Shown: positions 26,490 to 33,913 of the stretch, in pieces
How positions within the stretch are numbered: the first letter of the stretch is position 1
Layout: every line of letters begins with the position of its first letter
Assembly: GCA_025462835.1 (NCBI GenBank)
Contig: JAOAPH010000051.1
Span: 1-33,913 of the forward strand
Length of the DNA: 33,913 nt
Direction of reading: 5' to 3'
Source: Candidatus Angelobacter sp.
Lineage (GTDB): Bacteria; Acidobacteriota; Terriglobia; Terriglobales; Acidobacteriaceae
The notes under the pieces: model-generated
What the model was told of the DNA's origin: nothing
The model's database searches: none
Seen by the model: only the letters and a program-made list of their open reading frames with translations
Program-made: the position numbers and the translations under genes

Positions 26490-27956
26490 TTAGCGCGTGG
26501 AGGCTACGACCTTCCCAATCTTGAGACCCAATCCTTCGGCGACACCGGAACCGTAATTCGGATCGGCCTTCAGGAAGTGCTGGATCTGTCTCTCCTGAAT
26601 TGGTTGCGGCACCGACTTCATTGTGCCCACGATGTTGTCGATCAGTCGCTGCCGTGCATCCGGCGGCATCAGACGAAACAGATTGCCCGGTTGTGTGTAA
26701 TCGTCATTGTTCAACCGGTGATTATGGCGGTCAACAGATCCGGTGATCGTCCGAGGCCTCTCGCGATATGCGGGATCTTCGGTCGCTCCATTGAAGCTGT
26801 TCGGTTCGTAATTTGGCGTTGAGCCGAAGTTGCCGTCAGCGCGCATTGCTCCGTCGCGATGATAGTGGTGCATGGGGCACTGTGGCTTGTTGACTGGCAG
26901 CGTGTCAAAGTTGACGCCGAGCCGGTAACGGTGCGCGTCCGGATACGAGATCAATCGGCCTTGAAGCATTTTGTCCGGCGAGTATCCCATCCCCGGCACG
27001 ATGTTCGCAGGAGCAAACGCTGCTTGCTCCACTTCAGCAAAATAGTTTTCAGGATTACGGTCGAGAACCAGCTCACCCACTTCGACCAGCGGGTAATCCT
27101 TATGCGGCCACACCTTGGTTAGGTCGAAAGGATTGATGCTGTATGTCTCGGCTTCTTTCTCGGGCATGATCTGAATGCAGACACGCCACTTGGGGAAGTC
27201 CTTTTTCTGGATGGCACCGAAAAGGTCGCGCTGTGCATAGTCTGGGTCTTTGCCCCTGATTTCATCAGCCTGCTCGCGAGTGAAATTCCTGATGCCCTGC
27301 TTCGTTTTGAAGTGCCACTTCACATAGAACAGTTCGTTCTTGCTATTGATCAGACTGAATGTGTGGCTGCTGAAACCGTCCATGTGGCGATATCCATCTG
27401 GAGTGCCGCGGTCGGAGAAGAGAATGGTCACCTGATGAAGCGATTCAGGGGAGAGCGACCAGAAATCCCACATCATTGTGGGGGATTTCAAGTTGGTTTC
27501 GGGGTCACGCTTCTGGGTATGGATGAAGTCGCCAAACTTTAGTGGGTCACGGATAAAAAAGACAGGGGTGTTGTTGCCCACCATGTCCCAGTTTCCTTCC
27601 TCGGTATAAAACTTCAAGGCGAAACCACGCGGATCGCGTTCGGTATCGGCAGACCCTTTTTCACCGCCCACAGTGGAGAACCGCAGGAATGTCGGGGTCT
27701 TTTTGCCGACTCCGGCGAACAATTTCGCGGTGGTGTACTTGGCCATATCCGGATTCGTGCAGGTGAAATGGCCGTGTGCGCCGGAACCTTTCGCGTGAAC
27801 CACGCGCTCGGGTATGCGTTCCCGGTTAAAGTGAGCCATCTTTTCAAAAAGCTGGAAGTCCTCGAACACGACCGGCCCGCGCGGTCCCACCGTCAACGAG
27901 TTCTGATTGTCGCCAACTGGTCGACCCGACGCAGTTGTCAATTTATCCTTCTCCAT
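26490..27956 (-). CDS. katA: Monofunctional haem catalase (small-subunit type)
   Basis: Dismutates H2O2 to water and O2. 488 residues, the usual length of clade-3 catalases. Distal His54 lies in [20 protein letters not shown], Asn128 in [15 protein letters not shown], and the proximal haem Tyr in [14 protein letters not shown]. No signal peptide is seen, so it should be cytoplasmic. AGGAG lies six bases before ATG 27956. It is divergent from oxyR, with an OxyR-type palindrome in the 133-base gap, which predicts peroxide induction by OxyR. Confidence 0.97.
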   Translation of the reverse strand: MEKDKLTTASGRPVGDNQNSLTVGPRGPVVFEDFQLFEKMAHFNRERIPERVVHAKGSGAHGHFTCTNPDMAKYTTAKLFAGVGKKTPTFLRFSTVGGEKGSADTERDPRGFALKFYTEEGNWDMVGNNTPVFFIRDPLKFGDFIHTQKRDPETNLKSPTMMWDFWSLSPESLHQVTILFSDRGTPDGYRHMDGFSSHTFSLINSKNELFYVKWHFKTKQGIRNFTREQADEIRGKDPDYAQRDLFGAIQKKDFPKWRVCIQIMPEKEAETYSINPFDLTKVWPHKDYPLVEVGELVLDRNPENYFAEVEQAAFAPANIVPGMGYSPDKMLQGRLISYPDAHRYRLGVNFDTLPVNKPQCPMHHYHRDGAMRADGNFGSTPNYEPNSFNGATEDPAYRERPRTITGSVDRHNHRLNNDDYTQPGNLFRLMPPDARQRLIDNIVGTMKSVPQPIQERQIQHFLKADPNYGSGVAEGLGLKIGKVVASTR

Positions 27957-28033
27957 TAGTTTCTCCTCTCGGTACTGTTATTAATCTAGGCGTTCTGACT
28001 CATAGGAGGAAGGCGTCAAACTGAATGTGTGAA

Positions 28034-28048
28034 ATAGAAAGAAACTAT
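28034..28048. promoter_or_regulatory. OxyR-type binding site between katA and oxyR
   Basis: ATAG-N7-CTAT matches the core half of the known OxyR motif (ATAGntnnnanCTAT) in spacing. A minus-strand TTGACG (-35-like, plus strand 28015-28020) lies 13 bases away on the katA side. I do not see the second ATAG-N7-CTAT copy expected seven bases on; isolated ATAG words occur at 28003 and 28074. Confidence 0.55.
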
Positions 28049-28089
28049 GAGTAGGTTCAGGCATCTGTGAATGGATAGAGGGATCTGCT

Positions 28090-29007
28090 GTGGAATTTCA
28101 TCAATTACGTTATTTCTGCGCCGTCGCCCGCACCGGCAGTTTCACTCGCGCTGCGGAAGAGTTAGGTATCACGCAGCCATCGCTGTCACAGCAAATCCGG
28201 GCGCTGGAACAACGGATTGGCTATCCATTGTTTGAGCGACTGGGTCGTTCCATCCGGCTGACAGAGTATGGTGAGCAATTGCGTCTGCCTGCTATCGAGA
28301 TACTGAATCAGGTCGCCGGAGCGAAATCTTCCTTGGCGAATTTGCAGGAAGGAGTCCGTGGAAAGCTTCGTGTAGGCGTGATTCCAACCATCATGCCTTA
28401 TCTCATTGCTCCTCGCATCGGAGACTTTTTGGCACGCTTCCCGGATGTTGATCTACAACTCAGAGAAGAGACAACGGTTCGATTGCTGGAAGGTCTGCAA
28501 TCTGGCGATCTCGATATCGCCGTCTCCGGACTTCCCATGCGAAATCCCGACATCGTCTGTAGCGAACTCGCAAGAGAACCACTGTTTCTGGCAGTGGCGG
28601 ATGATCATCCGCTGGCCCGACAAAAGGGCATCGATTTGCCCTGCTTGCGAAGCGAGCGCCTTCTACTGCTTAAAGAAGGACACTGCTTGCGCGAAGATGT
28701 ACTGATGACCTGCAGGCGTGCGAAAGCAGATCTGCCCTCAGTGTTTGAGACAGACCAGCTTGCCAGTATTTTTCAGCTTGTGAAATCAGGTTTTGGGGTG
28801 ACCGTAGTACCTGCGATGGCATCGTCCCATGCGACCGGTTGCAAGCTAATTCCGTTGCATGGAAGTAACGTTAGACGCATCGGATATTTGCGAGCGCGAC
28901 GACATTTCGTCAGCAAGCCCATGCGCGCATTTACCACATGGTTGCGAACCCTGGTTCCGCGCTCCACAGAGAAGGCCCCAAAAGTTATTGCGGCGTGCGC
29001 TTCTTGA
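28090..29007 (+). CDS. oxyR: Peroxide-sensing LysR-type regulator OxyR
   Basis: 305 residues, same length as E. coli OxyR. The N-terminal winged HTH is SFTRAAEELGITQPSLSQQI (residues 17-36); the substrate-binding fold follows. The redox pair is intact and falls at the same residue numbers as in E. coli: Cys199 in KEGHCLRED and Cys208 in LMTCRRA. Peroxide should oxidise these to a disulfide and switch on katA and perhaps the other peroxide genes nearby. The start is GTG 28090 with GAGGG about eight bases upstream. It is divergent from katA. Confidence 0.93.
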   Translation: MEFHQLRYFCAVARTGSFTRAAEELGITQPSLSQQIRALEQRIGYPLFERLGRSIRLTEYGEQLRLPAIEILNQVAGAKSSLANLQEGVRGKLRVGVIPTIMPYLIAPRIGDFLARFPDVDLQLREETTVRLLEGLQSGDLDIAVSGLPMRNPDIVCSELAREPLFLAVADDHPLARQKGIDLPCLRSERLLLLKEGHCLREDVLMTCRRAKADLPSVFETDQLASIFQLVKSGFGVTVVPAMASSHATGCKLIPLHGSNVRRIGYLRARRHFVSKPMRAFTTWLRTLVPRSTEKAPKVIAACAS

Positions 29008-29066
29008 GTGTCCGCAAGAAACTGAGTCAGCAGACCAATCTGTCGAGCTCGGAGAACCGCCGGAAT

Positions 29067-29800
29067 CTAACTCCGCTTTGTGCCGGAGGCGGAGGTATTC
29101 ATTTGGCCAGGAAGCTCGAGGCCAAAATAATTGGCGGCATTGCTGAAGCAGATGTTGCTTATCATCGGCCCAATCAACTCCTTTTTGTCCGGAAGGAGTC
29201 CTTTTTCCACGTCATCGCCGATCAGATTACAAAGCACTCTGCGGAAGTATTCATGTCGCGGAAATGACATGAAAGATCGCGAATCGGTGAGCATCCCGAC
29301 AAATCGACTGAGCAGGCCCGCATTAGACAGCGCATTCAGTTGCCATTCCATTGCCTCTTCTTAATCGAGGAACCACCATCCGCTGCCAAATTGAATCTTT
29401 CCGGGTGTGCTTCCGTCCTGAAAGTTACCGATCATCGTCGCGAGCACGTAGTTATCGGCGGGATTCAAGTTGTAAAGGACGACTTTCGGCAATGCGTTTT
29501 CCTCTTCCAGCCGGCCTAGATAAGTTCCGAGAGACTGCGCTTGCGACCAATCGCCAACGGAATCGACCCCAACGTCCGCGCCAAGTTCGCGCACTTTTTC
29601 GTGTTCACGTTGCGAAAAGCACCAAGATGTAATTGCTTGGTCCAACCCTTTTCTGAATCGAGATGGCCAAAGAAGAGCATCAGGAATGCCGGATCGGTTC
29701 TTCGCAGGCGTAGGTATGGTAAAGATGCCTGGCCGTCTTGCGAAATCTTCAGTGATGAATGCCATGTGTGCTACCAGCAATCACGAGATGATTTTTGGAA
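29067..29800 (-). pseudogene. uxaC: Decayed glucuronate isomerase remnant
   Basis: Only the C-terminal half of UxaC is present (about 240 of 470 residues). Pieces read LMLFFGHLDSEKGWTKQLHL in one frame, then, after a one-base loss in an A-run (T5 at 29595-29599 on the plus strand), VRELGADVGVDSVGDW to FQDGSTPGKIQFGSGWWFLD in another. A TAA (29361-29363) follows, then in the same frame MEWQLNALSNAGLLSRFVGM and LTDSRSFMSFPRHEYFRRVL to the end. So there are three lesions: missing 5' half, frameshift and nonsense codon. UxaC would isomerise D-glucuronate in hexuronate breakdown; this copy cannot. The left end (about 29800) is where similarity fades. Confidence 0.85.
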
Positions 29801-29811
29801 AATGCCGTGCA

Positions 29812-30054
29812 TCAGTCTTCTCGATGTTTCGACGTCAGAGGCGACCGACGCTCGCCATCTCTGGGCGCTTCCCGAGTTCGCATTTCAAGATAGCTGTGCG
29901 TGAGTGAATCCAGCTCCGCTCTTAGCGCGTCGTCGACCTCGCGTGATTCAACCTCGCCTGCTGCTACCCGCTGCACGTAGGAAGGTTCCACTCCCAATTG
30001 CGCTGCGACTTTGGCGAATGTGACATGCCGGTCTGATTTGCGAACTGTTTGCAT
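29812..30054 (-). CDS. Small HTH-type DNA-binding protein
   Basis: 80 residues from ATG 30054; GTG 30072 would add six. The core VTFAKVAAQLGVEPSYVQRV followed by AAGEVES reads as a Cro/C1-like HTH, of the kind found in many short acidobacterial proteins; the tail (EVDDALRAELDSLTHSYLEM) is helical, then polar. Likely a small transcriptional regulator; target unknown. It ends beside the uxaC remnant. Confidence 0.55.
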   Translation of the reverse strand: MQTVRKSDRHVTFAKVAAQLGVEPSYVQRVAAGEVESREVDDALRAELDSLTHSYLEMRTREAPRDGERRSPLTSKHRED

Positions 30055-30157
30055 CGGCTTCCATAGTGCCACGATTCGATGAAAGTCAGAACAAAATCAA
30101 TTTTTACAGCGATGCTGAAAACGATACCCTTGCGCTGTTGCTTTGCTATCCTGAAGC

Positions 30158-30829
30158 GTGAACTTCTCCTGCCAAGCCATTCTCTTCGATCTCGACGGTG
30201 TACTTGTGGATTCCACTGCGGCGGTAGAACGGGTGTGGCGTCGCTGGGCGATAGAGCACGAACTCGACGCGGATTTTGTGGTCAAGAATGCGCATGGTCG
30301 ACGCAGTATTGAGACCATTCGACAGCTGGCACCAACTCTTGACGCCGAACGCGAAAATGAGATCGTCGAAGGAATGGAGATAGTGGACAAAGATGGCGTG
30401 GTCGCGATCGCAGGCGCGCGAGAATTGTTGCTGAGTCTCCCCAAAGAACGGTACACGATTGTAACTTCCGCCACGCGGGCCCTTGCACAAGCGCGAATGG
30501 AGTTTGCCGGGCTCCCCTTGCCTGAGAGATTCATCTCAGCGGAGGACGTTGTGAATGGCAAGCCATCTCCGGAGCCGTACTTGAAAGGCGCAGCACTGCT
30601 GGGCATTCCGCCTGGAAACTGCATTGTTTTTGAGGACACGCCTGCGGGAATACAGGCCGGACATGCGGCCGGCATGCGCACCATCGCTGTGAGGAGCACT
30701 TACCCAGCAGAAGCGCTGACAGCAGCGGATGCTAGTGTTGGATCATTGGCGGAAGTGGCAGTCGACAACAATATTGAAGAACTGCGCATTCAAATCAGTC
30801 GTTCAAGATCCGCCAGTGACTCCGGTTAG
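30158..30829 (+). CDS. HAD-superfamily sugar-phosphate phosphatase
   Basis: 223-residue HAD hydrolase of the beta-phosphoglucomutase-like/YfbT group. Motif I is LFDLDGVLVDST (nucleophile Asp11 and acid Asp13), motif II IVTSAT, motif III Lys in NGKPSPEPY, motif IV VFEDTPAGIQAG. The helical cap lies between motifs I and II. It should dephosphorylate a small sugar phosphate. The start is GTG 30158 with only a weak ribosome site. Its stop overlaps a short minus-strand ORF. Confidence 0.9.
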   Translation: MNFSCQAILFDLDGVLVDSTAAVERVWRRWAIEHELDADFVVKNAHGRRSIETIRQLAPTLDAERENEIVEGMEIVDKDGVVAIAGARELLLSLPKERYTIVTSATRALAQARMEFAGLPLPERFISAEDVVNGKPSPEPYLKGAALLGIPPGNCIVFEDTPAGIQAGHAAGMRTIAVRSTYPAEALTAADASVGSLAEVAVDNNIEELRIQISRSRSASDSG

Positions 30830-30924
30830 GGATTTTGTACCTTCTTGTCTGCAGTTTGCGCAAGTGTTAGGGCGCATAAGCCGAGGACGAGTACCGCTAG
30901 ACTGGTGGAACGGAATGTTTGCAT
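30826..30924 (-). CDS. Possible exported mini-peptide
   Basis: 32 codons on the minus strand: MQTFRSTSLAVLVLGLCALT, then LAQTADKKVQNP. It looks like a complete signal peptide followed by about ten residues, and AAAGG lies four bases before the ATG. It overlaps the HAD stop codon by four bases and is transcribed towards it. It may be a secreted peptide, a truncated exported protein, or chance. Confidence 0.3.
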   Translation of the reverse strand: MQTFRSTSLAVLVLGLCALTLAQTADKKVQNP

Positions 30925-31055
30925 AACACCTTTCGCCTCTCAATTGCGTGTTTTACTTCTTAAAATCAGCGTCGCATGCTAAAACGTTAATCACACGCGG
31001 GTCAATGAAATAAGCGCAGAAATAACCCGTGATAGCAGAAACCCGAGCGTCGCCT

Positions 31056-31946
31056 ATGGATTTTGATCAGCTATACACTTTCATTGAAGTTGCAAGGTTG
31101 GGTAGCTTTTCGCGGGCCGCCGAAAAAGTTTTGCGTTCACAACCGGCGGTGAGCGCGCAAATCCGGCAGCTCGAGCAGGAATACGGACACAAACTTCTTG
31201 ATCGCTCCGCAAGATCTGTCCGGCTTACTCCCGCAGGCGAAATTCTGTTTGAGTACGCAAATGAATTCATGGCATTGCGCAACAAATCGTTGCAGGCAGT
31301 CTCGCAACAGGATGGCGTTCCCGCAGGAACACTTTCGATCGGCGCCAATGAAGGGACGTTTCTTTATGTCCTGCCGAAAGTCTTCGCCAAGTACCATCGC
31401 GCTTATCCGAAGGTGAAGATCAGCGTTTACCGGAGCTTTACCCACAAAGTTGTCTCGAAGGTAGAGGATGCTGCCATCGATGTCGGCGTGGTGACGCTGC
31501 CGGTAAAGTCCTCAAGCCTGCATGAGGTGCCGATCTTTCGCGATCGCGTCCTGCTCATGGTGGGACGCGGTAACCCGCTTTATCGCCGCAGGACGGTTTC
31601 GTTGAAAGAGATTGCGCAACAGCCTCTGGTGCTTCCGACAATCGGGGCGACGCGAAGGATTATGGAAAAGAATCTTCGGCCTTATCGCGAGAACCTCAAC
31701 ATCACTATGGAACTGACGAGCGTCGTGATGATCAAGCGATTCGTCGCTGCGGGATTTGGGGTGTCATTCATCAGCGCGAGTTTCGCCCGCGACAATGTGC
31801 GCCGAGGCGAAGTAAAGCTCCTGGAAATCGAAGATTTGGCGGTGTGGAGGGAACTCGGCCTCATCTATCGCAAGGATCGTAGTCTGCCCCATGCCGCATC
31901 GGCATTTTTAGAGATGGCGACAAAAGAACTGTCTTCGCACCGATAA
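31056..31946 (+). CDS. LysR-family transcriptional regulator
   Basis: 296 residues from ATG 31056; a GTG at 31029 would add nine, but family members normally begin as MDFDQLYTFIEVARLGSFSR. HTH is SFSRAAEKVLRSQPAVSAQI, followed by the LysR substrate-binding domain (GTLSIGANEGTFLYVLPKVF; VAAGFGVSFISASFA). The general look is of the CysB/CbbR-like branch, but the effector cannot be assigned. No divergent target gene is adjacent; candidates are the GH3 glucosidase downstream or a distant operon. Confidence 0.9.
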   Translation: MDFDQLYTFIEVARLGSFSRAAEKVLRSQPAVSAQIRQLEQEYGHKLLDRSARSVRLTPAGEILFEYANEFMALRNKSLQAVSQQDGVPAGTLSIGANEGTFLYVLPKVFAKYHRAYPKVKISVYRSFTHKVVSKVEDAAIDVGVVTLPVKSSSLHEVPIFRDRVLLMVGRGNPLYRRRTVSLKEIAQQPLVLPTIGATRRIMEKNLRPYRENLNITMELTSVVMIKRFVAAGFGVSFISASFARDNVRRGEVKLLEIEDLAVWRELGLIYRKDRSLPHAASAFLEMATKELSSHR

Positions 31947-32105
31947 TCGCCCATTTCGGGAGCTCGTCAGGGGCAAAACTGGAAGTGGAGCCGAATTGGG
32001 TGACAGCTCCGGGCCGACCCGGTTCTGTCGCCAGTGGAAAACGCGAAGCATGCGGCGAGCGGTTGCGCATTTCAACCGTCGAACCCGTAACAAACTTTCA
32101 CTTCA

Positions 32106-32127
32106 GTTTCTAAATGAAGATAGAAAC
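32106..32127. promoter_or_regulatory. Operator-like palindrome upstream of the GH3 gene
   Basis: GTTTCTA (32106-32112) and TAGAAAC (32121-32127) form a perfect inverted repeat with an eight-base spacer, 79 bases before the GH3 start. The form suits a dimeric repressor; the regulator is unknown. Confidence 0.3.
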
Positions 32128-32205
32128 CACGAAGAACACGAATCAGGCAGCAAAGCAGTGACTCGGCGCGCATTTCTAAATCAATTCTCTGTACAAGGTG
32201 GGCCA

Positions 32206-33913
32206 ATGTTTCGAAAGGCTTTCTTTCTCTTCAGTTTTATTGCGCTTCCGGCACTATTGTCTGCGCAAGCTGTACAAAAGAGCGACCAGCTCGTTGATGC
32301 AAAAGTCGAGGCGCTCTTGAAGCGCATGTCGCTCGAGGAAAAAGTCGGGCAGATGACTCAGGTGACTCTTGAGGTCGTCTCCGTGAAGAGTTCCGATCCT
32401 CGTACGCCGCATCTCGACCCTGCAAAACTCCAGACCGCGATCCAGAAGTATCACGTGGGATCGATCCTGAACGTAGCCGACGATCATGCTTATACGCTCG
32501 ATCATTGGCATGAAGTCATTTATTCCATACAAGACGAATCGGCAAAGACGCGGTTGAAAATTCCTGTCCTGTATGGAATCGATTCGATTCACGGCGCAAA
32601 TTATGTGATTGGCGCAACCTTGTTTCCGCAGGCGATCGCAATGGCTGCAACTTGGAATCCCGAACTGGCGGCGCGGGCGGGGGAGATTTCAGCTTTGCAA
32701 ACCCGGGCTGCAGGAATTCCTTGGACCTTCTATCCGGTAATGGATATCGGCCGGCAGCCGCTGTGGTCGCGATTTTGGGAGACCTACGGCGAAGATGTCC
32801 TCCTGGCCACTGCGATGGGAAAGTCCTACATTCACGGACTGCAAGGCGAGGATGTAGGTTCACCGGACAAAGTCGCAGGATGTCTCAAGCATTACGTCGG
32901 CTACAGCTTTCCATTCAACGGGAGAGATCGAACTCCGGCGATTATCGACGAACGCATGATGAAACAATATTTTCTGCCGACATTCGAAGCCGGCGTTCGC
33001 GCTGGAGTGCCAACTGTGATGGTGAACTCGTCGGAGGTCAATGGGATCCCCGGACACATCAATCATCACTTGCTCACTGATGTCCTCAAGAAAGAATGGG
33101 GATTTCGCGGGCTTGCGGTCTCCGATTGGGCAGACATTCAGAATCTTTACAACCGCGATCACGTTGCAGCCACGCCGAAAGATGCGGTGCGCATGTCCGT
33201 CATGGCTGGCGTGGACATGAGCATGGTTCCAGACGATTTCACTTTCTATGAATTGCTGCTGGAGAATGTAAAAGACGGATCGGTCCCGATGTCGCGTATC
33301 GACGACGCGGTCAGGCGCATCCTGCGCGTCAAGTTCATGACTGGATTATTCAAGAGTGCGCGACCTGATCCGGACTTGTCGGCGCGCTTCAATCAACCCC
33401 AATTTGAACAAGCTAACCTCAACGCCGCCCGCGAGGCCATAACTCTGTTAAAGAACGAGAGCAACGTTCTTCCGCTCAAGAAGGGACAGAAGATCTTGGT
33501 CACCGGCCCTACTGCCAATCTTCTTTCCGTCCTAAATGGCGGTTGGAGCTTTACATGGCAAGGCAATGAAGAGGCAAGCTACCCAAAGGACAAGCTCACA
33601 ATCCTGCGAGCGATTGAAAATGCGGCAGGCGCTGAGAACGTTACATACTTGCCGGGCACGACATTAGACAAGGAAGTCGACATTGCCGCTGCAGTGAAGG
33701 CGGCGAGCAGCGCCGACATTGTTATCGCTGCCCTCGGCGAAAAAGCGTATACCGAAGGTCCCGGCAGTATCGATGACCTCACGCTGGACGACGCGCAGTT
33801 GCATCTAGTGACCGAGTTGGCCAAAGCGGGAAAACCGATCGTATTGGTTTTGGCTGAGGGGCGTCCCCGGGTAATCCACAAGATTGCGCCGCTCTCTGCG
33901 GGCATCGTAATGG
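32206..33913 (+). CDS. GH3 beta-glucosidase (3' truncated)
   Basis: The frame runs from ATG 32206 (AAGGTGGG just upstream) through the window end, 569 codons visible of an expected 720-800. The signal peptide (MFRKAFFLFSFIALPALLSAQA) predicts export to the periplasm. The N-terminal TIM-barrel is complete: PVLYGIDSIHGA, FWETYGEDVLLA, CLKHYVGY and the nucleophile Asp307 in AVSDWADIQ. The second alpha/beta domain begins (AREAITLLKNESNVLPLKKG) and is cut before the C-terminal fibronectin-like domain. It should release glucose from beta-glucosides or cello-oligomers; exact specificity is not readable. Confidence 0.95.
   Translation, partial: MFRKAFFLFSFIALPALLSAQAVQKSDQLVDAKVEALLKRMSLEEKVGQMTQVTLEVVSVKSSDPRTPHLDPAKLQTAIQKYHVGSILNVADDHAYTLDHWHEVIYSIQDESAKTRLKIPVLYGIDSIHGANYVIGATLFPQAIAMAATWNPELAARAGEISALQTRAAGIPWTFYPVMDIGRQPLWSRFWETYGEDVLLATAMGKSYIHGLQGEDVGSPDKVAGCLKHYVGYSFPFNGRDRTPAIIDERMMKQYFLPTFEAGVRAGVPTVMVNSSEVNGIPGHINHHLLTDVLKKEWGFRGLAVSDWADIQNLYNRDHVAATPKDAVRMSVMAGVDMSMVPDDFTFYELLLENVKDGSVPMSRIDDAVRRILRVKFMTGLFKSARPDPDLSARFNQPQFEQANLNAAREAITLLKNESNVLPLKKGQKILVTGPTANLLSVLNGGWSFTWQGNEEASYPKDKLTILRAIENAAGAENVTYLPGTTLDKEVDIAAAVKAASSADIVIAALGEKAYTEGPGSIDDLTLDDAQLHLVTELAKAGKPIVLVLAEGRPRVIHKIAPLSAGIVM

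Overview
The window looks like chromosomal DNA of an acidobacterium (class Terriglobia, Koribacter/Sulfotelmatobacter-like). This is inferred from a very large TonB-dependent receptor with an N-terminal carboxypeptidase-regulatory-like domain, extracytoplasmic-function (ECF) sigma factors, a Tat-exported ferritin-like protein, LytTR and RND systems, and moderate GC. No rRNA, tRNA, CRISPR array, insertion sequence or phage module was recognised. The genes at both ends are cut by the window.

Layout. (1) 3-2999: C-terminal part of a giant 2-hydroxyacyl-CoA-dehydratase activase-like protein, convergent with an MFS exporter (3013-4314) that lies behind a TetR regulator (4456-5088). (2) 5212-11049: a tightly coupled RND pump, adaptor and outer-membrane lipoprotein operon, divergent from the TetR gene; operator-like repeats lie between them. 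(3) 11079-14122 (minus): FucP-type sugar permease followed by glucose-6-phosphate isomerase. (4) 14309-15154 (minus): LytTR response regulator with an eroded receiver domain. (5) 15658-19119 (minus): TonB-dependent receptor ending in a strong terminator. (6) 19516-22284 (minus): run of ECF sigma, exported PrxQ-type peroxiredoxin, second ECF sigma and zinc-finger anti-sigma. (7) 22402-24952 (plus): candidate attenuated sulfur operon: promoter, a 21-codon ORF whose first ten residues are nine Cys/Met plus one Ala, an intrinsic terminator, an ATP-grasp ligase, a SfnG-like flavin monooxygenase, and a small Cys-rich ORF whose ribosome site is buried in a hairpin. (8) 25229-29007: ferritin-like Tat protein, catalase, and divergent OxyR with both redox cysteines and an OxyR-type palindrome. 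(9) 29067-29800: decayed uxaC remnant, then a small HTH protein, a HAD phosphatase, a LysR regulator and a truncated GH3 beta-glucosidase.

How it fits together. The centre of the window (19.5-29 kb) is rich in redox and sulfur functions: peroxiredoxin, catalase/OxyR, ferritin-like protein and a sulfone-type monooxygenase. The most interesting signal is at 22402-22687. A strong terminator stands directly before an operon with no other plus-strand gene feeding into it, and it is preceded by a short ORF crowded with Cys and Met codons. A segment just after those codons can pair with the 5' arm of the terminator. This is the expected architecture of ribosome-mediated attenuation responding to sulfur amino acids. 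It was read by eye only and needs comparative and experimental confirmation.
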